This document shows positions 1-5,399 of a DNA stretch of 6,970 nucleotides, in pieces. Source of the DNA: Hellea sp. (GTDB taxonomy: Bacteria > Pseudomonadota > Alphaproteobacteria > Caulobacterales > Maricaulaceae); contig JAHDEU010000113.1 of the NCBI GenBank assembly GCA_020628635.1, positions 1-6,970 on the forward strand. Direction: 5' to 3'. The position numbers and the translations under genes are program-made. The notes beneath the pieces are model-generated. The model did no database searches, was not told where the DNA came from, and worked only from the letters and a program-made list of their open reading frames with translations. Position 1 is the stretch's first letter, and the number at the start of each line of letters is the position of its first letter.

Positions 1-256
1 TACGCCCGAGCGCAAGGCCCAGAGATGGCCGCTCATGGTCGCGGAAGCGCGTCGTGACCTGCCGCTTGGCAAAGCCCGACAGCCACCAGAAGAAGAGCAG
101 CACGACCAGCGCCACCACGATGTTGGGCAGCATGGTGACGAGCCCGTCGATCCAGCTGTCCAGCCGCTCCACGGCGGCCTGGGGCGAGAGGTCGATCTCG
201 CCCGTTTTGTCCACGCCGGGCGTCTCTGCCTCCGGCTCTGCGGTCTGGTCCTGCAT
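1..256 (-). CDS. MscS-type mechanosensitive ion channel, N-terminal fragment
   Basis: The first 85 codons are present; the gene continues past the left edge. The start is the ATG whose first base is 256 on the minus strand, preceded by a purine-rich ribosome binding site (GGGGAGGGG, 4 nt before the ATG). Residues 1-35 are acidic and soluble (Q/E/P-rich), then one hydrophobic segment spans about residues 41-60 (VVALVVLLFFWWLSG region), followed by a basic stretch (KRQVTTRFRDHERPS). A leading amphipathic stretch, one membrane helix and then charged residues resemble the start of small MscS-family channels in alphaproteobacteria, which release solutes on hypo-osmotic shock. The pore helix and beta domain lie outside the window, so the family call rests on the N-terminus only. 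It lies 22 nt after the DUF2945 gene and is probably co-transcribed with it from the EcfG-type promoter at 535-559. Confidence 0.7.
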   Translation of the reverse strand, partial: MQDQTAEPEAETPGVDKTGEIDLSPQAAVERLDSWIDGLVTMLPNIVVALVVLLFFWWLSGFAKRQVTTRFRDHERPSLGLALGR

Positions 257-278
257 GCTATCCCCTCCCCTTTTTCGG

Positions 279-497
279 CTACGCTTTGGAGACTTCGCTG
301 TGCGATTTCAGCACGCGGTCGCCGTCACTCTGCTCGATCATGTAGGCGGGCTCGTCGGAACTGGCATCGCGCGTGATCTCGCTGCCCTTGATGGTGCGCG
401 TGACTTTTTCGGTGAAGCTCTCGGTCACTTCGCCGGTCGCCGATCCGCTGCCCCACTCCCAGCTGACTTTGGTGCCGACATTATAGGCTTTGGACAT
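279..497 (-). CDS. DUF2945 / HVA1-type small protein (72 aa)
   Basis: This 72-residue protein begins MSKAYNVGTKVSWEWGSGSA and continues with a TGEVTESFTEKVTRTIKG segment. A short hydrophilic beta-rich domain of this form (G-x-K/H-V-x-W-x-W-G-x-G, then G-x-V and conversion to a T-rich strand) is typical of the DUF2945 family, also called the hypervirulence-associated TUDOR-like domain. Its biochemical role is not established. The reading frame is open upstream to 668, but the true start is the ATG at 497: it has GGAG 8 nt upstream, the family begins here, and the upstream codons cross the promoter. There is no signal peptide or membrane segment, so it is probably cytoplasmic. A perfect EcfG consensus (GGAAC-N16-CGTT) lies about 38 nt upstream, so it is a likely general stress response target. 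The MscS-like gene follows 22 nt downstream. Confidence 0.85.
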   Translation of the reverse strand: MSKAYNVGTKVSWEWGSGSATGEVTESFTEKVTRTIKGSEITRDASSDEPAYMIEQSDGDRVLKSHSEVSKA

Positions 498-532
498 GGT
501 GGGCTCTCCACGAAAGGATTCGGTTCGCGTCA

Positions 533-557
533 GGAACGAACAGCCTCCGCTCCTGTT
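533..557 (+). promoter_or_regulatory. EcfG-type promoter for the exported hypothetical protein gene
   Basis: On the plus strand GGAAC (533-537) is followed by 17 nt and GTT (555-557); written the other way this is GGAAC-N16-TGTT, one base off the CGTT form. Transcription would start near 564-567, about 75 nt ahead of the TTG at 641. The element mirrors the minus-strand promoter: the -35 box of each is essentially the -10 box of the other, because GTTCC is the complement of GGAAC. Confidence 0.6.
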
Positions 558-559
558 CC
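535..559 (-). promoter_or_regulatory. EcfG-type promoter for the DUF2945-MscS genes
   Basis: Read on the minus strand, GGAAC (559-555) is followed by 16 nt and then CGTT (538-535), an exact match to the alphaproteobacterial EcfG consensus GGAAC-N16/17-CGTT. The predicted transcript would start near 527-529 and give a leader of about 30 nt before the ATG at 497, with GGAG in place. It overlaps almost completely with the oppositely directed promoter at 533-557. Sequence match only; no expression evidence. Confidence 0.75.
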
Positions 560-640
560 GAAAAGCAAGGGTGGGCAGGCAATGCGGACGCCACGGCGAA
601 ATCGCCGAGACGCGGCGGAACCGGTCAGGAGATTCGCGCA

Positions 641-1156
641 TTGGATTGGATGAAAGGTCTGGTTTCAATGCTTCGTTTACTCTTCTGCTCCGCCGCCCTC
701 CTGCCCATCGCGATCATCCCCTGGATGAACTCCGATGCCGGCACGATCGCCACGGCGACATCCGGCAACTATGACCAGCTCAGCTATGCCGAGGCCATCC
801 GCGCCCCCGCCATCGACGCGCTGGAAGCCTGCGAGGCGAGCGACCTGCCCGTCTTCTTCCATGACGGGCTGGTGACGAGCCACTCCGCCGAATACATCCA
901 GCGCGGCCTGCGCACGGCAGCCGAATGCGGTGGCTACGACATGACCATCGTGCCGGTCCTCCCCGAGGAGGCCGATGGCGACGAGCGCGCGGAATCGGTC
1001 GCCCGCACCGCCGAGCTGCGCGAGCTGGTTCGCCTGTCGGACGAAACGGGAGCCGACCTGTCGGTCGCCAAGACAATGGAAAGCGACGACGTGCCGACGC
1101 TCTACATCAATGGCCGCTCCGCCTTTCTGCGCATCGAGCCTGTGCCCGCTCAGTAG
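641..1156 (+). CDS. Exported hypothetical protein, probable stress-regulon member
   Basis: I do not recognise this 171-residue protein. An N-terminal hydrophobic stretch (LRLLFCSAALLPIAIIPW, about residues 11-28) looks like a signal peptide or membrane anchor, so the rest is probably periplasmic. The mature part is acidic and has two cysteines (C64 and C96) that could form a disulfide. Predicted strand-helix pattern (LPVFFHDGLV, SAEYIQRGLRTAAECG, YDMTIVPVL, then an arginine-containing helix ARTAELRELVRL) is loosely like an OmpA-type peptidoglycan-binding fold, but the usual binding residues are not evident, so this is only a suggestion. Start choice is open: TTG at 641 has AGGAG 9 nt upstream; ATG at 668 has AAAGG 10 nt upstream and would give a classical short signal peptide; ATG at 650 is poorly placed. 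An EcfG-type promoter precedes it and a strong terminator follows 24 nt after the stop, so it is a single-gene unit. Confidence 0.75.
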   Translation: MDWMKGLVSMLRLLFCSAALLPIAIIPWMNSDAGTIATATSGNYDQLSYAEAIRAPAIDALEACEASDLPVFFHDGLVTSHSAEYIQRGLRTAAECGGYDMTIVPVLPEEADGDERAESVARTAELRELVRLSDETGADLSVAKTMESDDVPTLYINGRSAFLRIEPVPAQ

Positions 1157-1180
1157 GCTGAGCCTCCACTCCAGAACGAC

Positions 1181-1207
1181 AAAAGGCTGCCGGTTGGCAG
1201 CCTTTTT
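1181..1207. terminator. Bidirectional intrinsic terminator
   Basis: An 11-bp perfect stem (AAAAGGCTGCC, 1181-1191, with GGCAGCCTTTT, 1196-1206) encloses a GGTT loop. On the plus strand it ends in TTTTT (1203-1207); on the minus strand it ends in TTTT (complement of 1181-1184). It sits between the convergent ends of the exported protein gene (stop at 1156) and phyR (stop at 1229) and should end transcription from both sides. Confidence 0.9.
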
Positions 1208-1228
1208 CCTTGCGCGGTCCGCAGTCGT

Positions 1229-1996
1229 CTATTCGTGGAAGAACAGCGCCTGCGAGATCGCGGCCTTCACATTCTCCGGGTTGAACGGCTTGGAGATCAG
1301 ATAGGCGGGTTCCGGCTTGTCGCCGGTCAGCAGCCGTTCCGGGAAGGCCGTGATGAAGATCACCGGCACATCATATTCGCCAAGAATATCGTCCACCGCG
1401 TCGATGCCGGAAGAGCCATCCGCCAGCTGGATGTCCGCCAGCACGATGCCGGGCCGCTTGTGCTTGGCCATGGCAACGGCTTCGGTCTGCGTCGCGGCAA
1501 TGCCGTCCACACTGTGGCCCAGCGACGCAACCAGCTCCTCGATATCGGCCGCGATGATCGGCTCGTCCTCGATGATCAGCACATTGGTGCGCAATTCCTT
1601 CTCGATGTCGGCCTCGGCCTGGGCGAGCAGGGCCTTGGCTTCCCCGACGTCCACATCCATGACCTGCGCGATGTCCTGCACGGTCAGCCCTTCCAGCGCG
1701 GAAAGCAGGAAAGCCTGGCGCGAGACCGGGGTCAGGCGGCGGATACGATCGGCGGGCGTCTCGGTACCCTCATCTGGGCCTTCCAGCTGCGCGCCAGACG
1801 TGTTCCAGATGCCGAGGAACATGCGGTAGAGCGCGGTGCGAGGGGCCATGTCCCCGGAAATGGTCACATCGCCAGCAACGAGCGCTTCCAGCGCGGTGCG
1901 GACATAGCGGTCGCCGTCCTGTTGGCTGCCCGTCAGCGCGCGGGAGAACCGGCGCAGATAAGGCAGGAACGGCGCATAGGTATCGACTAGACTCAC
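1229..1996 (-). CDS. phyR: PhyR, general stress response anti-anti-sigma response regulator
   Basis: This 255-residue protein has the PhyR arrangement: an N-terminal sigma-factor-like domain (about 1-130; it includes PYLRRFSRALTGSQQDGD and a sigma-4-like part near 88-130) and a C-terminal receiver domain (about 137-252). The receiver shows the acidic pair E143-D144, phosphoacceptor D188 (in VLADIQL), T216 and K236, and carries the FITAFPERLLTG segment typical of the FAT GUY receiver subgroup. When phosphorylated, PhyR binds NepR and frees EcfG; its length matches the family. The open frame extends to an ATG at 2062, but the GTG at 1996 is preferred: it has a strong ribosome binding site and matches the usual MSL... 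start of PhyR. It is divergent from nepR-ecfG and has its own EcfG-type promoter, implying positive feedback. All key residues are intact. Confidence 0.97.
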   Translation of the reverse strand: MSLVDTYAPFLPYLRRFSRALTGSQQDGDRYVRTALEALVAGDVTISGDMAPRTALYRMFLGIWNTSGAQLEGPDEGTETPADRIRRLTPVSRQAFLLSALEGLTVQDIAQVMDVDVGEAKALLAQAEADIEKELRTNVLIIEDEPIIAADIEELVASLGHSVDGIAATQTEAVAMAKHKRPGIVLADIQLADGSSGIDAVDDILGEYDVPVIFITAFPERLLTGDKPEPAYLISKPFNPENVKAAISQALFFHE

Positions 1997-2002
1997 TTCA
2001 AT

Positions 2003-2013
2003 CTTCCCCTTTT
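2003..2013 (-). promoter_or_regulatory. Ribosome binding site that sets the GTG start of phyR
   Basis: Reading on the minus strand, AAAAGGGGAAG lies immediately before ATTGAA and the GTG at 1996; the GGGG block is 9 nt from the start codon. No comparable site precedes the ATG codons further upstream (2062, 2053) in the same frame, so the site supports the shorter 255-residue PhyR. Confidence 0.75.
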
Positions 2014-2086
2014 CAGGCGCGCTGTTCCAGACAAGGCTGCGCGGCTGCCACATGTGATGCACCGCTCATGGTGCTGCAAGCTATTT

Positions 2087-2112
2087 AAACCAGTTGGAAC
2101 CTTATTGGTTCC
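2087..2112 (-). promoter_or_regulatory. EcfG-type promoter for phyR
   Basis: On the minus strand GGAACC (2112-2107) is followed by 16 nt and GTTT (2090-2087), that is GGAAC-N17-GTT. This fits the EcfG consensus except that the base before GTT is G instead of C. The expected transcript start is near 2079-2081, giving a leader of about 83 nt before the GTG at 1996. A short inverted repeat (GCACC/GGTGC, 2059-2074) would lie at the very 5' end of that leader. Feedback of EcfG on phyR is common in this system. Confidence 0.65.
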
Positions 2113-2121
2113 CCGGAGTAT
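2096..2121 (+). promoter_or_regulatory. Candidate EcfG-type promoter for nepR-ecfG
   Basis: On the plus strand GGAACC (2096-2101) is followed by 16 nt and GTAT (2118-2121). The -35 box is perfect; the -10 box has GTA where GTT is expected, so it may be weak. EcfG autoregulation of nepR-ecfG is known in many alphaproteobacteria, which supports the call. The two -35 boxes of this promoter and the phyR promoter form a perfect inverted repeat, GGAACC-N5-GGTTCC (2096-2112), each lying inside the other's spacer. Confidence 0.45.
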
Positions 2122-2143
2122 GCAATGTCACGCAAATCGCTTC

Positions 2144-2165
2144 GCGCGCCCCCGTCCGGGCGCGC
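2144..2165 (+). other. GC-rich hairpin in the nepR-ecfG leader
   Basis: GCGCGCCC (2144-2151) pairs perfectly with GGGCGCGC (2158-2165) around a 6-nt loop. If the promoter at 2096-2121 is used, the hairpin falls about 15-40 nt into the mRNA, 19 nt before the AAAGGA ribosome binding site (2185-2190) of nepR. No T-run follows, so it is not an intrinsic terminator on either strand. It could shape leader stability or translation; function unknown. Confidence 0.5.
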
Positions 2166-2201
2166 CTGTCAGCGCTTGCAGGGGAAAGGACGCACCACTC
2201 G

Positions 2202-2369
2202 ATGACTGACAAAAAAGCCAAGACCGATTTCGGGGCCAAGCCGCTGCCTGACAAGATCGGCTCCAGCTTGCGCAAGCTCTATGACGAAGTCCTCTCCGAG
2301 GACGTGCCAGACGATTTCCTCAACCTGCTCCGCAAGGCGGACGAGAATACGCGCGGGGCTCCCAAATGA
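2202..2369 (+). CDS. nepR: NepR, anti-sigma factor of the general stress response
   Basis: This 55-residue protein contains the NepR signature from about residue 14 to 46 (PLPDKIGSSLRKLYDEVLSE then DVPDDFLNLLRKAD): two amphipathic helices that wrap around either EcfG or the sigma-like domain of PhyR. Family knowledge: NepR sequesters EcfG in unstressed cells and swaps partner when PhyR is phosphorylated. The frame is open upstream to 2094, but the ATG at 2202 is chosen because AAAGGA lies 11 nt before it and the length fits the family; the upstream extension would cross the promoter and hairpin. The stop overlaps the ecfG start as ATGA (2366-2369), so the two proteins are probably made by translational coupling, which keeps their ratio fixed. 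Confidence 0.95.
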   Translation: MTDKKAKTDFGAKPLPDKIGSSLRKLYDEVLSEDVPDDFLNLLRKADENTRGAPK

Positions 2370-2989
2370 CCGCTCCCGCCACCGAGGCGCCCGAAGAAGA
2401 GCGCCCGGTCCTCGACGAGGACCAGTTCCGCGACGATCTCACCGCGCTCATCCCGCACCTGCGCGCCTTTTCGCGTTCGCTCTGCGGCAATGCGACCCTC
2501 GCCGACGACGTGGCGCAGGACGCACTGCTCAAGGCATGGAATGCGCGCGACAAGTTCAAGCCGGGGAGCAATCTCAAGGCGTGGACCTTCACCATACTGC
2601 GCAACCAGTTCTACTCCATCAAGCGCCGCTCCTGGCGGGCGACGTCGCTAGAGCCCGAAGTGGCCGAGCAGACCATTGTCGCCAATTCCGATCCCGAGCA
2701 GTCGGTGCACCTCAACGAGCTGCGCCGCGGCCTCGACATGCTCAAGGACGACCAGCGCGAAGCCCTGATCCTGGTCGGTGCGACCGGCCTGTCCTATGAG
2801 GAAGCGGCCGCGATCTGCGACTGCGCCGTCGGCACCATCAAGAGCCGCGTGTCCCGCGCGCGCAAGGCGCTCGAAGTCATCATGGCGTCCGGCCGCTTCG
2901 ACACCGGCCCCGACGGCGTGCGCGCGCTCGACGCGATGAGCACGATCCTGCAGGAAGCGGACGATCTGGCGGGGAAGTCTTCGTCCTGA
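2366..2989 (+). CDS. ecfG: EcfG-family RNA polymerase sigma factor
   Basis: This 207-residue ECF sigma factor has a sigma-2 region at about 26-92 (LIPHLRAFSRSLCGNATLAD, DVAQDALLKAW, then GSNLKAWTFTILRNQFYSIK, which contacts the -10 element) and a sigma-4 region at about 118-170 with the helix-turn-helix YEEAAAICDCAVGTIKSRVSRAR. The LKAWTFTILRNQFYSIKRR segment is characteristic of EcfG rather than other ECF groups. A tail of about 35 residues follows sigma-4, and an acidic 20-residue leader precedes sigma-2. It directs RNA polymerase to GGAAC-N16/17-CGTT promoters, several of which lie in this window. It overlaps nepR by 4 nt (ATGA) with no separate strong ribosome binding site, consistent with coupling. 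Confidence 0.96.
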   Translation: MTAPATEAPEEERPVLDEDQFRDDLTALIPHLRAFSRSLCGNATLADDVAQDALLKAWNARDKFKPGSNLKAWTFTILRNQFYSIKRRSWRATSLEPEVAEQTIVANSDPEQSVHLNELRRGLDMLKDDQREALILVGATGLSYEEAAAICDCAVGTIKSRVSRARKALEVIMASGRFDTGPDGVRALDAMSTILQEADDLAGKSSS

Positions 2990-3041
2990 TCGGTTTGGTG
3001 CGGTGACGCGCACCACGTCCCTTGCCGAGGCCCCTGCTCAT

Positions 3042-3079
3042 GCCGACCGCATATCGCTGCGGTCGGCCAATGCACTTTT
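3042..3079 (+). terminator. Possible terminator after ecfG
   Basis: A perfect 10-bp stem (GCCGACCGCA, 3042-3051, with TGCGGTCGGC, 3058-3067) and a 6-nt loop lie 52 nt after the ecfG stop. A short TTTT run (3076-3079) comes 8 nt after the stem, further than usual, so termination may be partial and some read-through into the kinase gene is possible. A smaller 7-bp hairpin (2996-3002 with 3009-3015) lies just before it, directly after the ecfG stop. Confidence 0.5.
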
Positions 3080-3244
3080 AGCCCACAGCAATTTTTCTGT
3101 TTCACTGTGATGTGACTGACAAATCCCGCGCCTGCGCGTTAGTGTCACGCAACCGTTACGGTGCCCGGACGCTATACCCCCATGCCTGACTGCATTTCCA
3201 TATCCAGCACGAGTGCTGCCGCGCCAGAGCGCGCGTAGCGACAC

Positions 3245-4969
3245 GTGACCGCGCCAGCTGATAACGCCGCCCCTGCGCACGCCCCTGCCCCCGAAGGCGA
3301 CTGGTGGAAGCAGATGCGCGTGCGCTTCGGCCTGCTGCTGGCATTGGCCCTGCTGCCTTGGCTGCTCTTCACCGCGCTGGGCACCTATTCCGACAATACG
3401 AGAGACCGGCTGTCGCAATCGCGCACGCTGGACCTGATCGCGCGAAACAGCGTGCGCGAGATCGAGCTGCTGCTCGAGACCGGTCGCCTCGCGCTCGACG
3501 CCGCGCCGCGCCTGATCGACACGGAAGGCTGCGAAGGCGCGGGCGAGGCGCTGCTCGACCGGTTGGACGTCTATGCCGGCCTGATAGTGCGGGACGCGGA
3601 CGGTGCCATCACCTGCCAAGACCCCGAAAGCCGGGTGCGCATCCGCATGGACCTGCCGCCGCTGGGAACGGATGACATCGCCGTCAGCGGCGCGCGCGCG
3701 CGCTTCGACGACCGTGACGCCGATCTGGTGCTGCTCAACCATTACGACCGCTCGGACGGCGCGACCTACACGCTGATCCTGCCTGACACGCTGGGGCTCA
3801 GGGCCATGCTGGACGCGACCATGGGCGAGAGCTCCGACATCACCATCGTCAGCACGGACAACACGCCCGTGCTCGGCCGTCCGCGCGCCCTGCCCCGCAC
3901 GGTGCGTGCCTCGCTGACCTCCCAGGCCGCCGAGGTCGGCAATGACGGCGCGATCCAGTTCCGCAACCTGACGGATGAGGGCGGGCGCGAACGCCGGCTC
4001 GCCGTGACCTATATCAGCGATCTCGACCTGCTGGTCGCGGTGGGCAGACCGGGCGGCACCTCCGACACATTCATCGACCGCTACGGACCGCTCCTGCTGC
4101 CGCTGCTCGCCTGGGTGGTGGGCTTCTGCATGATCTGGTGGGGCACGCAGACCATGCTGCTGCGCCCCATCGCGCGCGTGCGCGGGGCCGCGCGCGCCTA
4201 TGCCGACGGCCAGCTGGATTCTCGCGTGGAGCTGTCCGACGCCGCTGCCGGGGAGATGCAGGGCCTCGCCTCGACCTTCAACCGCATGGCGTCGGAGCTG
4301 CAGGACCGCAATTCCCGCATCGACGACAATTTAGACGAGAAAGACACGCTGCTGCGCGAGATCCACCACCGGGTGAAGAACAATCTCCAGATCATCATCA
4401 GCCTGCTCAACATGCAGGAGCGCAAGGTGGAGAGCGAGGAGGCGATCAACGCCGTGGTCGAGACCCGTGCGCGCATCAACGCCATCGCCATCGTCCACCG
4501 CGGCCTCTACGAGAGCAAGGACCTGCGCGGCGTGGAAGTGAGGCCGTTCGTGGACCGCCTGATCAGCTCGCTGCAGACCAGCCTCGGCACGTCGGAACGC
4601 GGCGTGTCGCTTACGCACAGTGTCGAGCCCGCCACGCTGACGGCCGACAGCGCTATCCCGGTTGCGCTGTTCATCGTGGAAGCCGTCGGCAACGCCGTCA
4701 ATCACGGAGTTGAACGCGGTGGTTCCGTCAGTGTCACCATCGAGCGCGACCCCAGCGGCGGGCTCGTCATCACGGTGGCCGACGACGGCCACGGCATCCA
4801 GGACCCCGCCGCCATGAAAGGCATCGGCACCCGCCTCATGCGCGGCTTCGCCCGGCAACTCGGCGGCACGCTCGACTTCTCCGACAACGCACCCGGCCTG
4901 CGCGCGACCCTGCGCATGCCGGAGGAAGCGACGGATGACGCGCCGTTCCAGGTGAGCCGGCGGGGGTGA
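3245..4969 (+). CDS. Membrane sensor histidine kinase (HisKA_2, HRxxN type), probable PhyR regulator
   Basis: This 574-residue protein has a membrane helix at about 28-46, an extracytoplasmic domain at 47-278, a second helix at about 281-300, a HAMP linker at about 302-355, and a cytoplasmic kinase core. The phosphoacceptor box REIHHRVKNNLQIIISLLNM gives H375 as the likely acceptor (HRxxN). The ATPase domain shows the N box (N483, N486), the DDGHG box (D513-D514) and a GIG motif (526-528). The sensor portion has strands like VYAGLIVRDADGAITCQ, as in Cache/PAS-like domains, and two cysteines (C96, C124). HRxxN kinases control PhyR in sphingomonads, and one encoded at the GSR locus (PhyP of Sphingomonas) acts as a PhyR phosphatase; which activity dominates here cannot be told. 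The GTG start at 3245 has a poor ribosome binding site; ATG at 3314 (residue 24, GGAAG 3 nt before) is possible. No EcfG promoter precedes it. Confidence 0.92.
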   Translation: MTAPADNAAPAHAPAPEGDWWKQMRVRFGLLLALALLPWLLFTALGTYSDNTRDRLSQSRTLDLIARNSVREIELLLETGRLALDAAPRLIDTEGCEGAGEALLDRLDVYAGLIVRDADGAITCQDPESRVRIRMDLPPLGTDDIAVSGARARFDDRDADLVLLNHYDRSDGATYTLILPDTLGLRAMLDATMGESSDITIVSTDNTPVLGRPRALPRTVRASLTSQAAEVGNDGAIQFRNLTDEGGRERRLAVTYISDLDLLVAVGRPGGTSDTFIDRYGPLLLPLLAWVVGFCMIWWGTQTMLLRPIARVRGAARAYADGQLDSRVELSDAAAGEMQGLASTFNRMASELQDRNSRIDDNLDEKDTLLREIHHRVKNNLQIIISLLNMQERKVESEEAINAVVETRARINAIAIVHRGLYESKDLRGVEVRPFVDRLISSLQTSLGTSERGVSLTHSVEPATLTADSAIPVALFIVEAVGNAVNHGVERGGSVSVTIERDPSGGLVITVADDGHGIQDPAAMKGIGTRLMRGFARQLGGTLDFSDNAPGLRATLRMPEEATDDAPFQVSRRG

Positions 4970-5020
4970 TGCACTGATCGCCTCACCCGTGAGGTAGCCT
5001 TGGCGCGCCCTGCTACGCCC

Positions 5021-5197
5021 CTACCGCTCCCGCATGAAGAACAGCTGCACATATTGCGCATAGGGCACGGCGGCCGTCATCTTCCAACCCTGCGCGCCGA
5101 GCAGGTTCAATTCCGACTCGTGCTCCGCGCTCCGCTTCGCCGGATCGGCGGACCAGGCGGAGAGCTTGATCGTCTGGATCTTGTATTCGTAGCGCAT
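5021..5197 (-). CDS. DUF4177 family small protein (58 aa)
   Basis: The 58-residue product begins MRYEYKIQTIKLSAW and contains the N-LLGAQGWKMTAAVPY segment and the ending QLFFMRER. The pattern Y-E-Y-K, an E-x-x-L-N-x-x-G-x-x-G-W core and a final strand F-F-x-R is the DUF4177 signature; no function is established for the family. It has no signal peptide or membrane helix. The frame is open further upstream to 5311, but the ATG at 5197 is clearly the start: AAGGAGAA lies about 6 nt before it and the family begins here. It follows the ribbon-helix-helix gene by one base (TGA-C-ATG) and is the last gene of the SPFH operon. Its end is convergent with the kinase gene 51 nt away; only a weak hairpin (4981-4994) lies between them. 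Confidence 0.85.
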   Translation of the reverse strand: MRYEYKIQTIKLSAWSADPAKRSAEHESELNLLGAQGWKMTAAVPYAQYVQLFFMRER

Positions 5198-5198
5198 G

Positions 5199-5396
5199 TC
5201 AGTTCTCCTTCTTGTCAGCGTCGTCCTCACCGCCCGGCAATCGCCCGCTGCGCCGCAGCGCATCGCGCAGGACGTATTCAATCTGGGCGTTGAGCGAGCG
5301 CAGCTCGTCATCCGACCAGCGGCGCATCGCGTCGAGGACCTCCGCGCCGATGCGCAGAGGGTAGGACTTCTTGGTTTGTTTCTGTGAACCCGGCAC
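5199..5396 (-). CDS. Arc-like ribbon-helix-helix protein (65 aa)
   Basis: The product reads KKSYPLRIGAEVLDAMRRW, then ELRSLNAQIEYVLRDALRRS. This is the ribbon-helix-helix fold of Arc-type regulators: a short strand (KSYPLRI, about 10-16) that would insert in the DNA major groove, helix 1 (18-28) and helix 2 (30-48) with the conserved R-S-x-N-x-x-I-E turn. The last 15 residues are charged (GGEDDADKKEN) and probably disordered. The start is GTG at 5396, only 3 nt after the SPFH stop and without a clear ribosome binding site, so it is probably translated by coupling to the SPFH gene. It might repress its own operon; the TATCA direct repeats at 6274-6289 upstream are a candidate operator. No toxin gene is adjacent, so an antitoxin role is unlikely. 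Confidence 0.85.
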   Translation of the reverse strand: MPGSQKQTKKSYPLRIGAEVLDAMRRWSDDELRSLNAQIEYVLRDALRRSGRLPGGEDDADKKEN

Positions 5397-5399
5397 GAC

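Noticed and set aside
617..641. A third GGAAC box (617-621) just upstream of the exported protein gene
   Set aside because: At 16 or 17 nt downstream the sequence is GCAT or CATT, not GTT, and a start there would leave almost no leader ahead of the start codon.
54..653. Long plus-strand open frames across the MscS and DUF2945 genes (also 35-376)
   Set aside because: They run antisense to two recognisable genes and through the divergent promoter region, with arginine- and alanine-rich products typical of high-GC shadow frames.
1235..1990. 251-codon plus-strand open frame opposite phyR
   Set aside because: It is the antisense shadow of phyR; the product is rich in H, R, G and D with no recognisable domain, and the terminator at 1181-1207 separates it from any plus-strand promoter.
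1997..2062. 22-residue N-terminal extension of PhyR from the ATG at 2062
   Set aside because: It lacks a ribosome binding site, sits very close to the predicted transcript start, and does not resemble the PhyR N-terminus; the GTG at 1996 has a strong site.
3152..3177. ACCGT-T-ACGGT inverted repeat and GCTATAC as an operator and -10 box for the kinase gene
   Set aside because: No acceptable -35 box lies at the right distance, and the repeat is short enough to occur by chance; no promoter is claimed.
4981..5016. Hairpins between the kinase and DUF4177 genes (4981-4994; GTAGC/GCTAC at 4994-4998 and 5012-5016) as a terminator
   Set aside because: The stems are only 5 bp and no T-run follows on either strand, so intrinsic termination is not supported.
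5199..5396. Ribbon-helix-helix protein as the antitoxin of a toxin-antitoxin pair
   Set aside because: The neighbours are an SPFH membrane protein and a DUF4177 protein; neither resembles a known toxin.
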